A stretch of DNA of 64,000 nt from Welwitschia mirabilis (lineage: Eukaryota > Gnetophyta > Gnetopsida > Welwitschiales), in NCBI GenBank assembly GCA_051453625.1, contig JBOZIK010000001.1, positions 264,012,581 through 264,076,580 of the forward strand. The letters run 5' to 3'. Below are positions 60,048 to 64,000 of this stretch, one piece after another; position 1 is the first letter of the stretch, and the number at the start of each line of letters is the position of its first letter. The position numbers and the translations under genes are program-made. A model generated the notes under the pieces. It did no database searches and was not told where the DNA came from. It saw only the letters and a program-made list of their open reading frames with translations.

Positions 60048-61600
60048 AGTTCCTCACTTAGCCTTTATCAGTCCATGATAAAAGCCCAGTAAAAATCATA
60101 ATTACAAGCTAATTTATTTTTTAAAAGATAAATCTAGAAATTATAAAATAGGCTTATAAAACACATTACATAGATAAGTAAGAAGTAATGCATAATATGT
60201 ATGAAAATTTTGAAAGTTTTATCTCATAAAAAGACTTGAATTAAGTTAAAAATTTTTGAAAATGAGTTATGAAAATGGGTCTTTGCCCTCCCCAAAGAAA
60301 ANNNNNNNNNNNNNNNNNNNNNNNNNNNNNNNNNNNNNNNNNNNNNNNNNNNNNNNNNNNNNNNNNNNNNNNNNNNNNNNNNNNNNNNNNNNNNNNNNNN
60401 NTAAAGAAAAGTAAATACATTCTGTATTGGAAAATAAAACAAAGAAAGTAAACAGGAGTGAGAAGATAGGTAAAAAAGGAAAACTTTCTAAAATGAACTG
60501 CAAAGCTAAGTAATGTTAGATTTGAAAAATATAAATCTATGAAATATTCTTACAAGTGAAAAAAAAGAGTAAACAATAAAAATGTTTTATCACAAAATGC
60601 TTAAGAGCAGTGCTTACAACACCAAAAATAAAATTTATTGAGATAATGAAGCAAGAAATATGATTTTATTAAAAATCAAATAAGAAAAACATGATCATTA
60701 AGAAAATATGGTAATGAATTTTAAATAACTAACCAAACCAAAGAAGAAAATAAAAAGAATGGACATAAGGTAACATAAGTAAAAGATAGCTCACCTATCT
60801 GCTATTTGAACCTAGCAAACTTCCATAAAAGAAATCATAACATCACTTGATGTGAAAATGCATGACTTAATATATGAAAGATTTCATTCGTTAAGGTAGT
60901 AGTTATGACAATGCTAAAGATAAAATAAATGATTAGACTAAAACATTATTAAAAAATGAATTCACTTACCATCATCTTAAAACAAACACCCAAATTTCAA
61001 GAAATTAAATAAGCATGTGGAATAAAGTAAGAGTCTAGGAAACAAGCAAGGAATCTAATGATATTAGTAATACCACTGATGCTATAGCCTCAAAGTTTTT
61101 ATTACAATCTTATTATCCATGATGAGGGGAGTGTAGCCACCATCCGAGAACTAAGGACCCATTAAGCATGGCTGACTAACCTCTCAGTAGAATTCCCATA
61201 GCTACCATATTACATTGATAAAGGCTCCTCTCAGAAATATTTACCCTAGTGTACTTGTGGTAGGACATCATGATGATCATGTTTTTGAAATATCAAAAAT
61301 AAAGCATTATGGTCTTATTTAACCTCTCTCTTCTTTTTTTTTTTTGAAAAAATTAAAAAAACATTCCACATGACCAAATATTTCAAATGATAAAGGTAAA
61401 AGTCATAAGATAAAGATAGAAAAGAACACTCTTAGATAATCTAAGACCTTTTTTACCATTGAGAAAAATAAGCATATTCCTTCAACTAAAGTTCATAGAT
61501 GTGTAAATGTCCTAAGATTGGATGAATCCAATGTTACCACTAAAATGCCCAAGTTAAAAGACTAGTCATGGAGATAAATATATAACTGAAGTTTAAAAAA
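60048..61600 (-). other. 3' non-coding region of element E
   Basis: Minus-strand match to 24195-24640 of family A: 'GGTAACATTGGATTCATCC' (61520-61540), 'GGTAGCTATGGGAATTC' (61190-61205), and 'GGTGGCTACACTCCCCTCATCATGG' around 61118-61142. One 100-N gap at 60302-60401. The extra post-pol ORF seen in family A is not recognised here. Confidence 0.65.
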
Positions 61601-62350
61601 TGATTAAGTAATACCATAATAACCTTCAAAGAAAAAAGCTAAGAGAAAATTCTAATGATTTATTCATGAAACTCCAAATTTTGATTATTTACTTCCTAAA
61701 ATTCTCAAGTAATCAAATCAGAAATCTCAACAAAGTGCTATAGACTTTTTTTTTAAATAATAGAAAACAAAAATATGATTATTTTATTGTCTATCATCTT
61801 GGTCATCATCTAGAGGATAGAGAGGATGCCACAAGTAGGGGAAAAAATAGAAAATTATCAGAAAACATAGAAATCTATCAAAAAGCTAAAAAACTATTAA
61901 AACTACTTATCATTCTATCTGTCATGAAAATGATAGAGGAGACATCAAATTATTATTGTAAAAACAAAAATAAAAACTGTAAATAGAAATAAAAACTTGA
62001 AAAGCTATCAAAAAAGAAAGTTGTAAAGAAAATATCAGAGCAAGAAAATTTATTTAATTCCTAAATCTAACTCATACTTTTATTAAAAAGAAAGATCTAT
62101 TTAGATGGTCTTAATATGTTTAGAAAAATAAGATCCAAACTAGAAATTTACCAATTGATAAAACATGAAAGGTGTACAATTATTTCCAAGTAAAATCAAT
62201 TAGATGAAGAGAGAGAGAGAGAGAGATCATGATAACACTCTATAAGACCACATGAAAGAACAAATTTTGAAATTCAAAGGGGAGAGTAATGGAAACTCTC
62301 ATAAAAGATTTTCATTGAATGTAAGATTTTTATTTTGATTATTATAAAGA
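61601..62350 (-). other. Region where RT, RNase H and integrase would be expected, absent
   Basis: No pol motif is found between the protease tail and the 3' region. Contains a (GA)n run at about 62207-62226 and words such as 'TCATCATCTAGAGG' (61805), resembling the leader CATCTAGATG repeats. Confidence 0.5.
62207..62226. repeat. (GA)n microsatellite
   Basis: About ten GA units inside element E. Confidence 0.9.
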
Positions 62351-63060
62351 AAATTATCTTCAAGTTATTTAGAAAGATTTAAATTTGAACTAAAATTATG
62401 ATTTTTAAGTTGTTCATATAATGGAAATTCTTCCTCAAGATGTGAATCAAAAATTTGGACTTCCTTATATACTAAAGGTTCTTTCTCATTTTAAAGTTGG
62501 ATGTATCAATGGTTTCTTCAATCTTAAGTTGATCATCATAAAGTATAGGCTCATGTGATTTCACCTCTCTTTTTTCAAGTAGGTGATCTTATAGGAATAA
62601 AGTTGGTTTAATGTTATCTTCAATGTTTATTTTATCACTTAAATCTTTCTCAGTATATCAAAAAATCTAATTAAAAACACTCTATTTTCAAAGTGATATT
62701 TTCTTATTCCTACTCTTATGTCAATGATGTAGTGGGATGTTGCATAAAAGGCTCTTTCTAGAAGTAAATGATATCCTTTGTTATGCTTAACTTCTAGCAT
62801 CTATTAGGTAGTACGCCTCTTTAATATCTTGCCAAATGTTTAATGATACCTAATGATTTTTTAACTAAAGTGTCTGCTAATTATAAGACAATTAGTGTAG
62901 GCTCTATTCTATCCTCTAAATCAAATCTCTTACAAATGCGAAGTGGCATTATTTTAACATTCACTCCAATATCTATCAGGGCTTTTTTAATCTTTTTGTT
63001 TTCTTCTAACATAACATTCACTATAGCTACTCTTGGATCTTAAAATTTGTGTGATTTTAA
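62350..63060 (-). pseudogene. pol: Protease of element E
   Basis: Minus strand: 'DPRVAIVNVMLEENKK' leads into 'KALIDIGVNVKIMPLRICKR' (about 62930-63000), with the catalytic Asp kept (GAT, plus-strand 62971-62973) but the following Thr/Ser replaced by Ile. 'ADTLVKKSLGIIKH' follows, then 'ERAFYATSHYIIDIR'-like (about 62690-62760; family GRxFLATxxxIIDxxxG) and an acidic linker. Closely parallels 20500-21200 of family A. Confidence 0.85.
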
Positions 63061-63921
63061 AACACTAAATTTGTAAGCGATTGGGATAGAAATACTTTGC
63101 TAGGGATGACTCATTTTATTTTCTTCTTATTAAGTCTTTCCATAATTTTTAGTACTCCAAATTTAGTTGTAAAAGTTTCTAAAAGGATAAGTTTATGTTT
63201 AAATTTTTCATCAAGGCTTTATGATGTTTATTAAACATTGAATTGTTCTTAAGCCTATCAAGTCAAGGGGTGGTTTATTGAAAAGAATTTTTATTTTTCT
63301 TTTTATTAAGAGAAGGGAAGTTATAATCTTTTAATATTTCAATGTCCTATTTATCTTCTTCTTTATCATTTCTAAAATCATTTTAGGAGGTGAAAAGTTC
63401 ATTTGAAGGAGGGTTTATTACTTATTCACTTTTTGTCACAACTTTACAATATTTTCTTAGTTCATTTTGATTTGGTAAAGTTTGTGTAGCTAATGTTCCT
63501 TAAGGTCTTTGGTTTTCTAGCATTATTTATTGAAATATGTTTACTGTGTTTTTTAAGTTGACGTTTGTTTTTCTAAGTTCCTCCATAAGTTTTATGAGTT
63601 GATCATTTGGATATTGAAAGTTTGATGATCCTAGTTAAGGATTTAAGTTTTTAAATCGGTTTCTAAAAGATTAAGAATTATTTCAGAAATGAGTGTTTAA
63701 CCTAGGTTGTACTTAATTTTGATTTCTAAAGTTTTGTAATGGTTTATTAAAAGTACAAATTTATTCATGAATTCTTTCTTTGTATGATAGTAAAAAAGGG
63801 TAGTTTTTGGTGACATGATAATTATCCTCACATAAATCACAAGTTTGCACAATATTTCTTTTGGTTATGGATTTGGCATCTAAGATCATTTCTACATACT
63901 TCTCCAAGGTTCTTGTAAAAT
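63061..63921 (-). pseudogene. gag: Gag (C-terminal part) of element E
   Basis: Minus strand, right to left: 'MILDAKSITKRNIVQTCDLC' with zinc knuckle C-D-L-C-x4-H (about 63825-63890; the fourth ligand reads Tyr), 'YPFLLSYKERIHE', a Q/N-rich stretch, 'NDQLIKLMEELRKTNVNLKN' coiled-coil segment (about 63550-63610) and 'NELRKYCKVVTKSE'. The junction to protease is intact here, unlike family A, so it shows what 8401/20259 looked like before the island. Continues into the terminal N run. Confidence 0.82.
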
Positions 63922-64000
63922 NNNNNNNNNNNNNNNNNNNNNNNNNNNNNNNNNNNNNNNNNNNNNNNNNNNNNNNNNNNNNNNNNNNNNNNNNNNNNNN
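63922..64000. other. Assembly gap at window end
   Basis: Run of N to the last base; its full length lies outside the window. Confidence 0.95.

Overview
The window reads as seed-plant nuclear heterochromatin: strongly AT-rich, with no host gene that I can recognise, and almost every readable peptide belongs to a decayed LTR retrotransposon. The lineages present are Ty1/copia (one element, minus strand) and Athila/Tat-type Ty3/gypsy (several copies, tRNA-Asp-like primer sites). A further LTR family has tRNA-iMet-like primer sites. All coding regions are broken, many by stops that look like CAA/CAG-to-TAA/TAG or TGG-to-TGA changes. There are ten N runs, several with near-identical sequence on both sides. 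No species is assigned.

Layout. 36-2375: LTR sequence of a gypsy family ('A'), in two partial copies around a gap. 2376-4966 (minus): integrase and reverse transcriptase of a copia element whose protease, gag and primer site lie at 34537-38534. The two halves are separated by a 29.6-kb block (4967-34536) flanked by TCTAG/CCTAG. That block is a family-A array with three LTRs: LTR, gag, protease-RT-RNase H-integrase, long 3' region with an extra ORF, LTR, a mostly deleted second internal region, a second 3' region and a shortened LTR.

Within family A, the gag-protease junction is split by an 11.85-kb island (8412-20258). The island has 1.8-kb inverted arms, each made of LTR sequence of a third family ('C'), and is flanked by a 9-10 bp duplication. 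Inside are a second, related LTR ('C-prime') with its own tandem repeats, a CpG-rich promoter-like stretch, a tRNA-like A-box/B-box module, and a short minus-strand stretch resembling exons of a captured gene.

38.5-46.3 kb holds the end of the copia 5' LTR, two large tandem duplications and gag-like remnants; much of it I cannot name. 46760-54207 is a nearly complete gypsy element ('D1', plus strand) with two LTRs, gag and protease but no RT, RNase H or integrase. It sits inside the LTR of a minus-strand relative ('D2', 54208-58591), whose RT end, RNase H and integrase are readable, with target duplication ACCCT/ATCCT. D2's RT is interrupted at 58592 by a further minus-strand element ('E', to the window end) that keeps gag, protease, the 3' region and one LTR but lacks most of pol.

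The insertions can therefore be ordered: copia first, then family A into copia, then the C island into A; separately D2, then D1 and E into D2. Nothing here looks like a working gene system. The value of the window is its nested history, the inverted-LTR island and the gag-protease-only elements.
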